Positions 25,503 to 37,070 of a stretch of DNA of 44,453 nt are shown one piece after another. The notes under the pieces were generated by a model. It was not told where the DNA came from. It made no database searches and was given only the letters and a program-made list of their open reading frames with translations. The position numbers were made by a program, and so were the translations under genes. Positions within the stretch are counted from its first letter, which is position 1. Every line of letters begins with the position of its first letter. Where the stretch lies: assembly GCF_023284005.1 (NCBI RefSeq), contig NZ_JAKIKS010000038.1, positions 1-44,453 on the forward strand. Reading direction: 5' to 3'. The DNA comes from Shewanella surugensis (lineage in GTDB: Bacteria; Pseudomonadota; Gammaproteobacteria; Enterobacterales; Shewanellaceae).

Positions 25503-26642
25503 TTAATAAAGTGACGTTGAATTGTTTTCAATATGTTGACGATTTAAACGGCCAAACATCTTGTAATAAGTCCAAATGGTGTAGCATAAAATCAGCGGAA
25601 TAAAAATCGCCGCCACGACCGTCATCACACCTAAAGTCCCTTGGCTCGCTGTTGCATCCCACATGGTTAAGCTCACATTAGGATCAAGCGATGATGGCAT
25701 CAAAAACGGAAACATCGCTGCGCCACACGTTAATATCACCATAGCAACGGTCAATGAACTGAACAAAAAGGCAAAACCAGAACGATGAAAGCGACTGGCA
25801 ATTAACACCAATAACGGCAATATCAAGCCCGCTATAGGAAATAGCAGTGTGATGGGGTATTTTTGATAATTAGCTAACCACGCTCCCGCTTCTACCGCCA
25901 CAGTTTTCAATGCTGGATTAGAAGGACCATTATGATCGATTGCCGAGGTGATCACATAGCCATCGACACCATTAACCAAAAATAAACCTGATAAAACAAA
26001 AAATACCAGAACGAAAATAGCTGCCACTTGAGAGGCGCCTGCAGCGCGCACTCTCAGCTCCCCTTCCGTCTTCATTTGCAACCAACTGGCGCCTTGCATG
26101 ATGAACATGCTGACTCCAACAATGCCGGTTAATAAAGCAAAAGGATTTAATAAGCCAAAGAAGCCACCATAATAAGTCGCACGCAAATATTCATCAAAGT
26201 TAAACGGCACACCTTGCAATAAGTTACCAAACGCAATACCAATCACTAATGGCGGAACAAACCCACCTAAAAACAGCAGATAATCCCACGTTTTTCGCCA
26301 CCTTGGATCTTCTATTTTTGAGCGATAGTCAAATCCAACTGGACGTAAATATAGCGCAAATAACACTAGCATCATGGCTAAATAAAAACCAGAAAAGGAG
26401 ACGGCATATACCGTTGGCCAAGCAGCAAATAATGCCCCCGCAGCAGTAATTAACCATACCTGATTGCCGTCCCAATGAGGGGCAATCGTGTTAATCATAA
26501 TACGACGTTCGGTATCATCTTTACCAATAATCGGCAGTAATGCTCCGACGCCCATATCGAAGCCATCTGTTACGGCAAAACCGATAAAGAGAACCCCAAT
26601 TAATGCCCACCAAATGAATCTTAGCATTTCATAATCAAACAT
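25503..26642 (-). CDS. cydB: Cytochrome bd ubiquinol oxidase subunit II
   Basis: Integral membrane subunit of the oxygen-reducing cytochrome bd quinol oxidase, 379 aa with about nine spans. Family segments are MLRFIWWALIGVLFIGFAVT, the FDMGVGALLP loop, and APHWDGNQVWLITAAGALFAAWP. It is cotranscribed with cydA (14-base gap) and cydX. Under the usual model it supports respiration at low oxygen and resistance to inhibitors and stress. Confidence 0.95.
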   Translation of the reverse strand: MFDYEMLRFIWWALIGVLFIGFAVTDGFDMGVGALLPIIGKDDTERRIMINTIAPHWDGNQVWLITAAGALFAAWPTVYAVSFSGFYLAMMLVLFALYLRPVGFDYRSKIEDPRWRKTWDYLLFLGGFVPPLVIGIAFGNLLQGVPFNFDEYLRATYYGGFFGLLNPFALLTGIVGVSMFIMQGASWLQMKTEGELRVRAAGASQVAAIFVLVFFVLSGLFLVNGVDGYVITSAIDHNGPSNPALKTVAVEAGAWLANYQKYPITLLFPIAGLILPLLVLIASRFHRSGFAFLFSSLTVAMVILTCGAAMFPFLMPSSLDPNVSLTMWDATASQGTLGVMTVVAAIFIPLILCYTIWTYYKMFGRLNRQHIENNSTSLY

Positions 26643-26656
26643 AATCGACTCCCCCG

Positions 26657-28213
26657 TTAGTCTGCTAGCTTTTCAAAATGATAACGGCCCGTTTTTAAAC
26701 TACTGGGACCCCGGCGAATAAACTTCGTCATTAAGAACAGCTCAACCACTAACAGTACTGAATAAAACAAGGTGATATAAATAATACTCGTCCAAACATC
26801 ACTCGGGGTTAAGCTCGACGCGGACATAAAGGTCGGTAACACCTCTGAAATGGTCCACGGTTGCCGCCCATACTCAGACACAAACCAGCCACATTGAATG
26901 GCTACCCAAGGCAGAGGTAAACTCACAAGCGCCGCTCTCAGCACCCATTTATTTTCTTCAATACGATGACGAGTGCTTTGCCAAAACGCAGCAGCAAACA
27001 CTAGCAACATGATCAGCCCTGCACCCACCATGACCCTAAAACTCCAAAATATGGGCCACACATGAGGGATAGAATCTTTGGTTGCCGCTTGGATTTGTGC
27101 TTCTGTAGCATCAACCACTTTATCGGTATAAGGCTTAAGCAATAAACCATAACCTAAGTCAATTTTTGCTTTCTCAAAGTCTGCTTTTAGTTGGGAAGAC
27201 TCATCCCCTTGGCGCAATTTATCTAACATGGCATAAGCTTTCATACCATTGCGAATACGCGCTTCATGCGCCACCAACAAGTCTTTCAAACCCATTACTT
27301 CCTTATCTAAAGAGCGCGTTGCGATAATGCCCATCACATAAGGAATTCTCACTGCATAATCCGTTTCCATGGTTTCTTGATTCGGCAAACCAATGACCGT
27401 AAAAGACGCGGGGGCTGGCTCGGTATCCCACTCAGCTTCAATGGCTGCCAATTTCACTTTTTGCACTTCACCCACTTCGTAGCCTGAGTCATCCCCTAAC
27501 ACTAATACCGATAAAATCGATGCCATACCAAAGCTAGCCGCAATCGCAAAAGAGCGACGAGCAAAGGGTAAATCACGCTTTTTGAGAATATAAAAAGAGC
27601 TAATCGCCAATACAAACATGGCGCCAGTCACATAACCCGATGCAACGGTATGCACGAATTTAACTTGCGCCACAGGGTTGAACACCACATCGGCAAAACT
27701 GGTCATTTCCATGCGCATGGTTTCATAATTAAACACTGAACCAACAGGATTTTGCATCCAACCATTGGCCACTAAAATCCACAACGCAGACATATTGGAA
27801 GCGAGTGCCACTAACCAAGTCACAGCGAGATGCTGTCTCTTACTAAAGCGATCCCAACCAAAGAAAAACATTCCCACCAATGTTGATTCTAAGAAGAAAG
27901 CCATTAACGCTTCAATCGCTAGCGGTGCGCCAAAAATGTCACCGACGTAATGAGAATAATAAGACCAATTGGTTCCAAACTGGAACTCCATAGCTAAACC
28001 AGTGCTCACACCAATAGCGAAGTTGATGCCAAATAACTTACCCCAGAATTTAGTCATGTCTTTATACACTTGCTTATTGGTCATCACATAAAGTGATTCC
28101 ATTATCGCCAGTAACAACGCCATCCCTAACGTTAGGGGAACAAATAGGAAATGATACATGGCTGTTAACGCAAACTGAAAACGCGAGAGTTCAACCACCT
28201 CTTGTACAATCAT
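26657..28213 (-). CDS. cydA: Cytochrome bd ubiquinol oxidase subunit I
   Basis: Heme-bearing catalytic subunit with quinol site, 518 aa. His21 in [14 protein letters not shown] corresponds to the high-spin heme ligand (His19 in E. coli); the b558 Met ligand is in SFRVMVG. The quinol-binding part of the Q-loop ([13 protein letters not shown]) is present, and the loop is the long, E. coli-type version. ATG 28213 is chosen because AGGAG lies 7-8 bases upstream; the frame extends to 28246 but without a ribosome site. It is the first gene of cydABX. Confidence 0.95.
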   Translation of the reverse strand: MIVQEVVELSRFQFALTAMYHFLFVPLTLGMALLLAIMESLYVMTNKQVYKDMTKFWGKLFGINFAIGVSTGLAMEFQFGTNWSYYSHYVGDIFGAPLAIEALMAFFLESTLVGMFFFGWDRFSKRQHLAVTWLVALASNMSALWILVANGWMQNPVGSVFNYETMRMEMTSFADVVFNPVAQVKFVHTVASGYVTGAMFVLAISSFYILKKRDLPFARRSFAIAASFGMASILSVLVLGDDSGYEVGEVQKVKLAAIEAEWDTEPAPASFTVIGLPNQETMETDYAVRIPYVMGIIATRSLDKEVMGLKDLLVAHEARIRNGMKAYAMLDKLRQGDESSQLKADFEKAKIDLGYGLLLKPYTDKVVDATEAQIQAATKDSIPHVWPIFWSFRVMVGAGLIMLLVFAAAFWQSTRHRIEENKWVLRAALVSLPLPWVAIQCGWFVSEYGRQPWTISEVLPTFMSASSLTPSDVWTSIIYITLFYSVLLVVELFLMTKFIRRGPSSLKTGRYHFEKLAD

Positions 28214-28295
28214 TCGTGACTCCTTAATTAGTACGATACATAGCAATAATTAACCATTATTAACTATAGCAAAATGTATATATTGAGGAACATTT

Positions 28296-28321
28296 GTTAA
28301 TCATGATATTAATTGATTAAC
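28296..28321. promoter_or_regulatory. Inverted repeat upstream of cydA, ArcA-like
   Basis: Perfect 8-bp arms GTTAATCA and TGATTAAC with a 10-base centre, about 80-110 bases upstream of the cydA start. GTTAAT repeats are the core of ArcA boxes, and ArcA activates cyd operons in relatives. Assignment to ArcA is inferred from motif and place; no FNR box was convincing. Confidence 0.4.
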
Positions 28322-28785
28322 TAAAAATCGTATTCGACACAGCAGGTCATACTGAAAAGTATAATACGAAACAAAATACATAAAAGTAATCTTATTGATA
28401 CTTTTATTTCACTTAAAGTCCTTATTACACACTGTTAAATCTTTTTTTTAACAGGTGATAGCTACCCGTTACACATAGTCATTTCATTACAATCCATAAT
28501 GTTTTTATACGCCCCAGTTAGCGACTAATCAATCAAAGCTGCAGCTTTCCATGGGTTTTGCGGAGCAGTACTCATTTCACACGGACAGTATTGACAATAG
28601 AAACATTTCGTGGAATAGACTTTGCTAATATTCAAGGTAATACATGTTACAAAAGCAACGGATGACTTATTTCACATTGGCCTCAAAACCCCCGCCTGTC
28701 TTTTCAAACATGTGAAATGCGCTCTCAATACAAGCTACCGACTTCGACTCTGCTGATTTGGACTTATGATAATAAAATAAAGCCA
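28322..28785. other. Intergenic stretch between cydA and purL
   Basis: About 460 bases upstream of cydA and downstream of purL. No ORF of coding character. A small hairpin CTGTTAAA...TTTAACAG lies at about 28432-28456. A cyd leader or a small RNA is possible but nothing in the sequence proves one. Confidence 0.4.
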
Positions 28786-28790
28786 TAAAA

Positions 28791-28812
28791 AAGCCGCAAT
28801 AAATTGCGGCTT
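28791..28812 (-). terminator. Rho-independent terminator of purL
   Basis: A 9-bp stem (28791-28799 with 28804-28812, AAGCCGCAA and its complement) with a 4-base loop, followed on the minus strand by a T-run (28785-28791). It lies about 35 bases after the purL stop. Confidence 0.9.
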
Positions 28813-28844
28813 ATGTGCGTTTAGGTTTGCACTTAAAGTTTAAA

Positions 28845-31800
28845 CTACCCGATCGCTTTTCTCACATTGCGGAACATGCGCATCCAAGGGCTATCTTCAC
28901 CCCACTCATCGGGATGCCAAGAATTCGCCACGGTTCTAAACACTCGTTCAGGGTGGGGCATCATAATAGTGACGCGCCCATCCACACTCGTGAGTCCGGT
29001 GATCCCATCAGGTGAACCATTCGGATTTTGAGGGTACTGAGTCGCCACCTTGCCATAACCATCAACATAATGAAGCGCAATGGTGCCAGAGGCTTTTGCT
29101 GCAGCCAACGCATCAAGGCTAGCAAACTCGGCTCGCCCCTCTCCATGTGATACAGCAATCGGCATACGCGATCCTACCATTCCGTCAAAAAATAGCGAAG
29201 GAGTCGATTGGACTTCAACCAAACTAAAACGCGCCTCAAATTGCTCAGAGCGATTACGCACAAAGTGTGGCCAATATTCAGTCCCTGGAATGATGGCTTT
29301 TAGATTTGACAACATTTGGCAGCCATTACACACCCCCAACGATACACTCTGATCTCGCTCGAAGAAGCGGCTAAATTGCTCTCTCGCCTTTGGATTAAAT
29401 AAAATAGATTTTGCCCAACCTTCCCCAGCACCGAGCACATCACCGTAGGAAAAACCGCCACAAGCGGCTAATCCTTGGAATTCATCAAGCACAATTTTGC
29501 CGCTCAATATGTCACTCATATGCACATCACGGCTATCGAAACCGGCCCGATTAAAGGCGGCAGCCATTTCAATATGCGAGTTAACCCCTTGTTCACGCAA
29601 AATGGCCATCTTAGGCGCCAACCCTTTTAAAATATAAGGGGCAGCAACATCTTCATTGATGTCAAAACTAAGATCAGCGCTTAACCCTGGTTCGAGAGGG
29701 TTTTGTTTTAAGGTAAACTCTTCGAGGGCACATTCTGAGTTGTCGCGCCTTGCTTGCATTTGATAAGTCGTTTCAGCCCAAGCGGTTCGTAAAGCCGTTC
29801 GAGAGTCAACAAAGACCTCTTTACCGTCACCGATGATCCGGATCGAATCCGCTGTATTCAAATGGGCGATCGGGTGGCAAACCAGCCCTTCTTTAGCAAA
29901 CTGCGCAATAATGCGTTGCGCACTATCGACGCTCACTTGTAAAACAGCGCCTAGCTCTTCGTTAAATAAACACTCGATATTCGTTCCTTTAAGCGGACTA
30001 ATATCAATATCAAGACCAGAATTACCCGCAAACGCCATCTCAACCAATGTGGTAAACAGGCCGCCGTCACTGCGATCGTGATACGCCATCACCGACTGTT
30101 TAGCAACCAATGACTGCATCACCTCGAAAAAGCCCCTTAATGTAGCCGCATTATCGAGATCCGGCGCAACATCACCCAGTTCACTGTAAACTTGTGCCAG
30201 ACAAGACCCGCCTAAACGGGGTTGCTCTGCGCCCAAATCCACCAGCAATAATACTGACTCACCTTTATCTGTTCTCAACTCAGGCGTTACAGTATTACGA
30301 ATATCTTGAACACGGCCAAACGCGGTGATCACCAAAGACATCGGTGATGTCACGGCTTTTTGCTCATTGCCGTCCTGCCAAGCCGTTCGCATCGACATCG
30401 AGTCTTTACCCACTGGAATGGTGAGTGACAGCTCGGGACATAGCGCTTCGCCGATGGCTTTAACCGCTTCATATAAACCAGCCCCCTCTCCAGGGTGGTC
30501 AGCTGCAGACATCCAATTGGCCGATAATTTTATATGCTTAAGATCCCCAATATCCACGCCTGCAATATTCATAATCGACTCAGCCACCGCCATGCGCGCT
30601 GATGCAGCAAAATCCAATAAAGCCAACGGCGTGCGCTCACCCAAAGACATGGCCTCACCCACGTAAGCATCATAGCTTGCCGCCGTCACCGCGCAATCAG
30701 CAACAGGTACCTGCCAAGGACCCACCATTTGATCTCGATTCACCAGCCCAGTGACACTTCTATCACCAATGGTGATCAAAAAGGTTTTTTCAGCCACCGC
30801 AGGTAAACGTAAAATACGTGATACCGCCTCTTTGATATCGATGCTCGATTGTACTAACGCAGGAGATTGAGCTTGTAGCGTCTCTGCCGTCCGGATCATT
30901 TTAGGCGCTTTTCCTAACAATACTTCAAGTGGTAAATCGATAGGGTTATCATTAAAATGTGTATCCGATAACAGAAGATCTTTTTCTGCTGTCGCTTCTC
31001 CGACTACCGCAAACGGTGCTCTTTCACGCTCACAAATAGCGCTAAAGGTTGCCATGTTTTCAGGGGCCACCGACATGACATAACGCTCTTGGGATTCATT
31101 ACACCAGATTTCGAGCGGACTCATGCCCAGCTCATCCGAGGGGACATTACGCAGTTCAAAACGTCCACCTCTATCGCCATCATTGACCAGCTCAGGAAAA
31201 GCATTCGACAACCCTCCTGCGCCCACATCATGAATAAACTGAATCGGATTAGCTTCACCCATTTGCCAACATCTATCGATGACTTCTTGGCAGCGACGTT
31301 CCATTTCAGGGTTTTCACGCTGAACAGAAGCAAAATCTAACGCCTCGCTAGATTGACCCGATGCCATTGATGAGGCTGCGCCGCCGCCCAAACCAATGTT
31401 CATCGCGGGTCCACCTAAAACAACAAGCTTTGCGCCGACGGTAATTTCGCCTTTTTGTACGTGCTCTGCACGAATATTACCTAAGCCCCCCGCCAACATA
31501 ATGGGTTTATGGTAACCCCGAACTTCCAAGCCATTATGGCTATCCACTGCTTGCTCGTAGGTTCTAAAATAACCGAGTAAGGCTGGGCGACCGAATTCAT
31601 TATTAAAGGCCGCCCCGCCTAATGGGCCTTCGGTCATAATATCCAATGCGCTAACAATGCGATCAGGTTTACCGTAATCGGTTTCCCAAGGTTGCACAAA
31701 GCCAGGAATATTCAAATTAGACACACTAAAGCCCGTTAATCCCGCTTTAGGTTTAGAGCCTCGTCCCGTTGCACCTTCATCACGAATTTCACCCCCTGAT

Positions 31801-32726
31801 CCAGTCGCCGCCCCAGGATACGGACTAATTGCCGTTGGGTGATTGTGCGTTTCAACCTTCATGAGAATATGCATGGGCTCAATATGATAAGCGTACTCTC
31901 CGTCTTGTTTCGGGAAGAAACGCCCAGCGGTTGACCCCTCCATCACAGCGGCATTATCTTTATAAGCTGACAATACATGTTCAGGGGTTTTCTCAAAGGT
32001 ATTTTTAATCATTTTAAACAGTGATTTGGGCTTTTTTTCACCATCAATAGTCCAATCGGCATTAAAAATTTTATGACGACAGTGCTCTGAGTTAGCTTGC
32101 GCAAACATCATGAGTTCAACATCGTTTGGGTTACGTTTTAAGTGAGTGAAATTTTCCACTAAATAATCAATTTCATCGTCCGCGAGGGCTAAACCCAAGG
32201 TGATATTCGCCTCGACTAACGCCACTTTCCCCTCACCCAATACATTGACACTCTTTACTGGCTTAGGTGTGGTTTGCTGAAATAAAACCTCGCCATCGGT
32301 CAATGCATTCAATACCACTTCAACCATACGATCATGAAGTAAATGCAGTAATATTTGCTCTTGCTCAACGCTTAAAGGAGCTGAGTCAATGTAATATGCA
32401 ATACCTCGCTCTAACCTTTTCACTTTATTCAGCCCACAGTTATGGGCAATATCGGTAGCTTTAGAAGACCAAGGAGAAAGGGTACCTGGACGGGGCGTGA
32501 CAAAATAAAGCGTTCCCTTGGGAGAAGATACCTCAATGGATGGGCCGTATGTCAATAGCGTATTAAGTTGCTGCTGTTCATCTAAAACTAATGCCGCATC
32601 GATATCAGCAAGATGAATAAACTCTGAATAAATTGCTTGTATGGGCAAAGACGCTGCTTCACAAGCTTGCATTAATTTTTGTACTCGAAACGCTGAAAGT
32701 GCTGGGGCTCCGCGGATGATCTCCAT
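28845..32726 (-). CDS. purL: Phosphoribosylformylglycinamidine synthase
   Basis: Large, single-chain PurL (FGAM synthase), fourth step of purine synthesis: FGAR + glutamine + ATP gives FGAM. Length 1293 aa matches the enterobacterial enzyme. An N-terminal domain ([13 protein letters not shown]) is followed by AIR-synthase domains with [28 protein letters not shown] and PVGKDSMSM, and a C-terminal class I glutaminase with the catalytic cysteine in [11 protein letters not shown] and [10 protein letters not shown] take ATG 32726 rather than the adjacent GTG. It is monocistronic; the position next to cydABX and mltF is conserved core order. Confidence 0.96.
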   Translation of the reverse strand: MEIIRGAPALSAFRVQKLMQACEAASLPIQAIYSEFIHLADIDAALVLDEQQQLNTLLTYGPSIEVSSPKGTLYFVTPRPGTLSPWSSKATDIAHNCGLNKVKRLERGIAYYIDSAPLSVEQEQILLHLLHDRMVEVVLNALTDGEVLFQQTTPKPVKSVNVLGEGKVALVEANITLGLALADDEIDYLVENFTHLKRNPNDVELMMFAQANSEHCRHKIFNADWTIDGEKKPKSLFKMIKNTFEKTPEHVLSAYKDNAAVMEGSTAGRFFPKQDGEYAYHIEPMHILMKVETHNHPTAISPYPGAATGSGGEIRDEGATGRGSKPKAGLTGFSVSNLNIPGFVQPWETDYGKPDRIVSALDIMTEGPLGGAAFNNEFGRPALLGYFRTYEQAVDSHNGLEVRGYHKPIMLAGGLGNIRAEHVQKGEITVGAKLVVLGGPAMNIGLGGGAASSMASGQSSEALDFASVQRENPEMERRCQEVIDRCWQMGEANPIQFIHDVGAGGLSNAFPELVNDGDRGGRFELRNVPSDELGMSPLEIWCNESQERYVMSVAPENMATFSAICERERAPFAVVGEATAEKDLLLSDTHFNDNPIDLPLEVLLGKAPKMIRTAETLQAQSPALVQSSIDIKEAVSRILRLPAVAEKTFLITIGDRSVTGLVNRDQMVGPWQVPVADCAVTAASYDAYVGEAMSLGERTPLALLDFAASARMAVAESIMNIAGVDIGDLKHIKLSANWMSAADHPGEGAGLYEAVKAIGEALCPELSLTIPVGKDSMSMRTAWQDGNEQKAVTSPMSLVITAFGRVQDIRNTVTPELRTDKGESVLLLVDLGAEQPRLGGSCLAQVYSELGDVAPDLDNAATLRGFFEVMQSLVAKQSVMAYHDRSDGGLFTTLVEMAFAGNSGLDIDISPLKGTNIECLFNEELGAVLQVSVDSAQRIIAQFAKEGLVCHPIAHLNTADSIRIIGDGKEVFVDSRTALRTAWAETTYQMQARRDNSECALEEFTLKQNPLEPGLSADLSFDINEDVAAPYILKGLAPKMAILREQGVNSHIEMAAAFNRAGFDSRDVHMSDILSGKIVLDEFQGLAACGGFSYGDVLGAGEGWAKSILFNPKAREQFSRFFERDQSVSLGVCNGCQMLSNLKAIIPGTEYWPHFVRNRSEQFEARFSLVEVQSTPSLFFDGMVGSRMPIAVSHGEGRAEFASLDALAAAKASGTIALHYVDGYGKVATQYPQNPNGSPDGITGLTSVDGRVTIMMPHPERVFRTVANSWHPDEWGEDSPWMRMFRNVRKAIG

Positions 32727-32998
32727 CACGTTTTTTCACCTTATCATTGATTATTGCAGGGTCAAAATCTGGCGCCATTATAGGGAAATGTCATAGACAA
32801 AGCACCCGAACTCTATGAGCAAAACAGTGTTTCCTGCTGAGTGTAAAATCCACTAAGCAAGGGTTATAAAAAAGAACAAAAAAACACAAACATCAATACC
32901 AGACTAATTGATAGGAGGGTGATTTTTGTTCGAAACAAGGTTTTGTGCTATTATCGGCGGCTGTTTTTTAGAGATGTGTCGAAAAATAAGCTAAATTT

Positions 32999-34546
32999 AT
33001 GAAAAAACTGCTATTCCTATTTTGTCTCTTCCTCTCGCTTGCAGGCTGTCAAAAAGCGCCTGTAACGCCATTTAATACGGAGACCGTGAACCACACCTCA
33101 AAAGGAATGAGCAGCGACAGTAGTGAGATGGACTCTCTTGCGAAGCAAACGAAGAAAAACAATACTAAACCTTCTCTTGAAGACACCACAAAAAATATTC
33201 CAGTCTCAAATGATGTCCCATCATTAAGAGTCGGCACCCTATTTGGCCCGAGCATTTACTTTACCACGGATCAGGGCAGCTCAGGTTTTGACTATGAAAT
33301 GGCACAATCTTTTGCCCACTATCTTAAGCAAACACTCGTCATTAAACCTTATGCCAATATTGATGAACTCTATCAAGCAATGGCACAAGGCGATATTGAC
33401 ATTATCGCAGCAGGGTTAACTGAAACACCTGAGCGACGTAAACACTACCGCATTGGCCCTGTACTGTACCGAGTGGATCAATTGTTAGTCTACAAGCAAG
33501 GGACTAGCACACCTAAAAAGGTGACTCAATTAACCCGTAATATCACGGTAACGGCCAATTCTGCTTTTGCCGACACCTTATCAAACCTCAGTAAAGACAA
33601 TCCTCAACTGGCTTGGCAGCAAGTCAATAACAAGGATAATGCTGAATTACTGGGCATGATAGACAGTGGCGATATTCCTTATACGATAGTCAACTCTACC
33701 ACCTTCAATATCAACCGTCGTTACATGCCAGAGCTACGAGCCGGTCCGATACTGAAAAAGCAGCAAGCCATCGCTTGGCTTTTACCCAAAGAAAATAGTG
33801 ATAAATTAATGAGTGAGTTACTCAGCTTTTGGCATCAAGAACAAAAAGCGGGTGTGCTCGCCCACTTAAATGAAAAATACTTTGCCCACGTTCAACGTTT
33901 TGATTATGTCGATACCCGTGCTTTTATTCAGGCCATAGACACTCGATTACCTCAATATCAAGATACCTTCCAAGATAATGCAGGCGATCTAGACTGGCGA
34001 AAACTTGCCGCTACCGCCTATCAAGAGTCCCATTGGAAACCCAATGCTCGCTCTCCAACCGGCGTTCGTGGCTTAATGATGCTGACCTTAGCCACCGCAA
34101 AGCAGTTAGGGATTAAAAACCGCTTAGATCCCACCCAAAGTATTGAAGGTGGTTCTAAATACTTAAAAGAAATTCTCGATAGATTACCGGACTCCATTCC
34201 CGATAGTCAGCGTATGTGGTTTGCCTTAGCTTCATATAATATTGGCATTGGTCACCTTGAAGATGCCCGAAAGTTAGCCCAATCTATGGGACTCGATCCC
34301 AGTGCATGGCGAGATGTTAAACAAGTATTGCCGCTATTGCAGCAGCGTCAGTATTATAAAAAAACCCGTTATGGTTACGCCAGTGGCAACCAAGCGGTCC
34401 ATTATGTGGACAGTATTCGACGTTATTACGACACCTTGGTCTGGGTCGATAATCAAAATATGCAACTCGGTGATAATAGCCAAGCGACACAAACGGCCGA
34501 CATCACTGATAACAGCAATAATAAGCTCTCACAGCAAAACTTATAG
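32999..34546 (+). CDS. mltF: Membrane-bound lytic murein transglycosylase F
   Basis: Outer-membrane lipoprotein that cleaves the MurNAc-GlcNAc bond of peptidoglycan. The lipobox is LAGCQ at residues 14-18. Residues about 75-300 form a solute-binding-like (SBP_bac_3) regulatory domain ([30 protein letters not shown]); residues about 325-490 form the SLT domain with catalytic Glu343 in [19 protein letters not shown] and the [19 protein letters not shown] signature. The length is 515 aa, slightly longer than usual because of a Ser/Thr/Lys-rich linker after the lipobox and a polar C-tail. It is divergent from purL. Confidence 0.93.
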   Translation: MKKLLFLFCLFLSLAGCQKAPVTPFNTETVNHTSKGMSSDSSEMDSLAKQTKKNNTKPSLEDTTKNIPVSNDVPSLRVGTLFGPSIYFTTDQGSSGFDYEMAQSFAHYLKQTLVIKPYANIDELYQAMAQGDIDIIAAGLTETPERRKHYRIGPVLYRVDQLLVYKQGTSTPKKVTQLTRNITVTANSAFADTLSNLSKDNPQLAWQQVNNKDNAELLGMIDSGDIPYTIVNSTTFNINRRYMPELRAGPILKKQQAIAWLLPKENSDKLMSELLSFWHQEQKAGVLAHLNEKYFAHVQRFDYVDTRAFIQAIDTRLPQYQDTFQDNAGDLDWRKLAATAYQESHWKPNARSPTGVRGLMMLTLATAKQLGIKNRLDPTQSIEGGSKYLKEILDRLPDSIPDSQRMWFALASYNIGIGHLEDARKLAQSMGLDPSAWRDVKQVLPLLQQRQYYKKTRYGYASGNQAVHYVDSIRRYYDTLVWVDNQNMQLGDNSQATQTADITDNSNNKLSQQNL

Positions 34547-34587
34547 CGCTTTATTTCGTCATCATGCAGAGTCATCATTATTCACGC

Positions 34588-34609
34588 TATCGATCTTTCG
34601 GGATCGATA
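34588..34609 (+). terminator. Hairpin after mltF
   Basis: An 8-bp stem (TATCGATC, 34588-34595 with 34602-34609) around a TTTCGG loop, about 40 bases after the mltF stop. There is no T-run, so it may be a processing or stability hairpin rather than an intrinsic terminator. Confidence 0.4.
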
Positions 34610-35024
34610 ACGTGTCATACCCATCTGCCTGATAGATGATCCTTCAGCTGGAATTCAAAACACGCTAGGCAAGGTCCTTAATTTCTGCATTAATGACAGT
34701 CTTCTTGAACCGATAACCTAGTGATTCTAAGTTGATGCTCAGTCACGAAGCATAAAAGAGTTTCCTATTTATTATCAATAATATTGCCTATAATTAGCGT
34801 GTTAAATAGTCCACGTCTGTGTTGCATCATATCAAAAGGTGCCTACATTCTTTCACCCTTTCTTTTACAAAGAATGCACCTTGAATTGAGCCATTTTACG
34901 TACTCTAAAAACATACACTTTCAATGAGCTTGGATATATATTAGGTGTGTAGTTCTGTTATTATCAAAGTGCTGTTATTATTGATATACCAGCATTAAAC
35001 AGCAATAACATTGCGGGGACGAAT
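34610..35024. other. Intergenic stretch downstream of mltF
   Basis: Holds no clear ORF. It contains dispersed repeat copy B (34835-34940) and, at its end, the promoter region and ribosome site of the 49-aa ORF. Confidence 0.4.
34835..34940. repeat. Dispersed repeat, copy B
   Basis: Aligns with 9347-9432 over most of its length. Inside it, GGTGC...ATTCTTT (34838-34853) and AAAGAATGCACC (about 34869-34880) form a hairpin arm pair, so the element may fold. It lies between mltF and the 49-aa ORF. Confidence 0.5.
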
Positions 35025-35174
35025 ATGAAAAAGCCTAGAATTAATAATTTCGCCGCGAGACGCCGTTCTCTCAGAAAAAACCACCACAATAAAATATTGA
35101 ACAGACAAAAACATTTTTTGGCTATATCAAAGGACAACGAGCCTCAGCCATTCTTACCGCTAAAACGAGCCTAA
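35025..35174 (+). CDS. Small basic protein, 49 aa
   Basis: ATG 35025 lies 4 bases after GGGGAC, a good ribosome site. The product is very basic (INNFAARRRSLRKNHHNKIL, NRQKHFLAISKDN, ending PLKRA), the composition expected for an RNA- or DNA-binding or ribosome-associated peptide. No family is recognised. A MITE-like element begins 9 bases after its stop. It sits in a conserved core neighbourhood between mltF and tadA. Confidence 0.5.
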   Translation: MKKPRINNFAARRRSLRKNHHNKILNRQKHFLAISKDNEPQPFLPLKRA

Positions 35175-35183
35175 TGCATACTT

Positions 35184-35307
35184 AACCTAAACTCGGTTTT
35201 GGCCGTGCTGCTTAATCGCGTTAAAATATTGATGATATCCCTTACCTTCTTGATTATGAAGGTAGATGATAAATCAATATTGACACTCATTAAACCGAGT
35301 TCAGGTT
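35184..35307. mobile_element. MITE-like palindromic element
   Basis: A 124-bp element with 16-bp terminal inverted repeats (AACCTAAACTCGGTTT at 35184-35199; its complement with one mismatch at 35292-35307). It is flanked by the direct repeat ACTT (35180-35183 and 35308-35311), which looks like a target duplication. The interior is itself nearly palindromic (AATATTGAT...ACCTTC and GAAGGT...ATCAATATT). A 39-codon frame on the minus strand (MSVNIDLSSTFIIKKVRDII and on) spans most of it, perhaps a transposase remnant. Structure and target repeat support a non-autonomous transposon. Confidence 0.65.
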
Positions 35308-35367
35308 ACTTATAAAGTGGATGGTTAAACAAGTGACTGACATAAAGTTCGATAACGATATTAAAGG

Positions 35368-35895
35368 CTAAATGTCCTTTAAAGGCTTATCTGAAGTAAG
35401 TTTAGCTTTCTCGGCAGCCTTACTGACTTTTTTTTCTTTTCGTCGGCGACGAAAAAACTGACTCAATTGCTCGCTGCATTCACTGGCTAATATGCCCGAT
35501 GACACCTCAAGTTGATGGTTAAACGCTGGATGCCTCACGATGTCTACCACGCTGCCTGCAGCCCCCGTCTTTGCATCACTCGCACCAAACACTAAACGAG
35601 CCACCCGAGAATGTACCATTGCGCCCGCGCACATAGGACAAGGCTCTAAAGTCACATACAAGGTTGTGCCTAATAGTCGATAGTTTTCCAATAACTGCCC
35701 GGCTTGACGTAAGCATTGCATTTCTGCATGCGCACTGGGATCATGCAAACCAATACTGAAATTAAAGCCTGTACTAATCACTTGCCCTTCTTTCACTAAT
35801 ACGGCGCCTACGGGGACTTCTCCCTTTGCTTCTGCTTTTTTGGCCATCTCTATTGCCATTTGCATAAAATGTTGATCTTGCGCTAACTGTGACAA
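35368..35895 (-). CDS. tadA: tRNA-specific adenosine deaminase
   Basis: Deaminates A34 to inosine in the anticodon of tRNA-Arg(ACG); essential in most bacteria. The zinc/proton-shuttle motif is HAEMQ (His56, Glu58) and the second zinc motif PCPMCAGA (Cys86, Cys89). The start is TTG 35895, behind an excellent GGAGG. The 175-aa length includes a lysine-rich C-terminal tail. The gene belongs to the conserved purL-mltF-tadA neighbourhood. Confidence 0.93.
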   Translation of the reverse strand: MSQLAQDQHFMQMAIEMAKKAEAKGEVPVGAVLVKEGQVISTGFNFSIGLHDPSAHAEMQCLRQAGQLLENYRLLGTTLYVTLEPCPMCAGAMVHSRVARLVFGASDAKTGAAGSVVDIVRHPAFNHQLEVSSGILASECSEQLSQFFRRRRKEKKVSKAAEKAKLTSDKPLKDI

Positions 35896-35949
35896 ACTAC
35901 CTCCACTGATCTGTACTTATTGAGGATCGCTAATGTAACGTACTTTGAC

Positions 35950-36582
35950 TTAATGTGCGTTATCGGATGAGTTATCGGTTGCATACTGATAATCAAACTT
36001 TGGCATCCCCCAATGATAACGTATTGCCAATAATCTGAAACCAAAACCCACTGTCAATGACACTAATAAATTAACCCATTCAACGACATCATAAAATTTC
36101 ATCGTAATGTAAAGCGATGCGGTTAATATCGCCACCAAGGCATACAGTTCTTTTTTGAAGATAAGGGGCATTTGATGGCATAAAATATCTCGAATAACCC
36201 CACCAAAAACCCCCGTCACCAGCCCCATGACCACAGCAACAACGGGGCTAAAGCCTAATAGTAACGTTTTTTGAGCCCCAATGATCGAAAACACCGCTAA
36301 GCCTAAAGCATCTATCACTAAAAAAACTTTCGATAAATACCGCATAATGGGCGCAATCATCACAGTGAATAACGAAGCCAACGCAATCGCTAATAAATAG
36401 TGCACATTTTCAACCCAAATTAATGGGTAATTACCGAGTAAAATATCGCGCAGCGTTCCCCCTCCAATGGCGGTCGCACAGCCAATAATAACCACGCCAA
36501 ACAGATCCATTTTCTTTTTGCCCGCGGCTAAAGCACCGGTCATCGCCTCGGCTAAAATCCCGATTAACCACAATGCGCTCAT
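35950..36582 (-). CDS. yicG: YicG-like trimeric intracellular cation channel (TRIC/UPF0126)
   Basis: Inner-membrane protein of the bacterial TRIC family, two repeats of three spans plus a seventh. Motifs match E. coli YicG closely: GILAEAMTGALAAGKKKMD, AIGGGTLRDILLGNYP, KVFLVIDALGLAVFSIIGAQ and GVFGGVIRDILC, with the paired GGxxRD lipid/pore motifs. E. coli YicG has been linked to glycine uptake. Start ATG 36582 is placed by that alignment; the frame extends to 36609. Confidence 0.85.
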   Translation of the reverse strand: MSALWLIGILAEAMTGALAAGKKKMDLFGVVIIGCATAIGGGTLRDILLGNYPLIWVENVHYLLAIALASLFTVMIAPIMRYLSKVFLVIDALGLAVFSIIGAQKTLLLGFSPVVAVVMGLVTGVFGGVIRDILCHQMPLIFKKELYALVAILTASLYITMKFYDVVEWVNLLVSLTVGFGFRLLAIRYHWGMPKFDYQYATDNSSDNAH

Positions 36583-36609
36583 CAATTTCACTTCAAGCAT
36601 GTTTATCAC

Positions 36610-37070
36610 GTTAGGTTATCTACATCTGGGTGCAATTCTGCCCTATTTTGGGCCAAAACAAAATCAAACAAACAGCAATATGCATGAATTTAATTAATGC
36701 ATATTTGAATATAATTCCGATTATTGGTTTTCTTGCTTCAAATAATCAATATTATTCCATTTACAGGCTCCTGTACTATTTATCACTTTTTACCAATATG
36801 ACTAAACAAGATAGCGAAATGAACATACTCGTTACTGTCCATATATAAATTAAGCACTGTCAGTTAAATAATATTGGCACTGTCTTTTATTAATTAAATA
36901 CAACACATTACACATCAAAAAAAACACTTACACACTCTTAACGCTCAAATTTATTGCCTCGCTATTATCTTATTATTCCCTGATTAAACATATCAATCGA
37001 CCGCCAAAAGAGACCTATTTGATAAAAATAAACGGAGAATATCTACAGCCATAGTACATTACAAAAACAG
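36610..37070. other. AT-rich intergenic stretch
   Basis: About 460 bases between yicG and the HAD gene with no frame of coding character. It must hold the yicG promoter. I see no RNA structure I can name. Confidence 0.4.

Noticed and set aside
28432..28456. CTGTTAAA/TTTAACAG hairpin with T-run between cydA and purL
   Set aside because: Short AT-rich stem with the T-run in the loop; not a credible terminator or riboswitch.
32740..32845. Possible PurR box upstream of purL (AGCAAAACAGTGTTTCC near 32820)
   Set aside because: Only a loose match to the consensus, with the wrong centre; not enough to call regulation.
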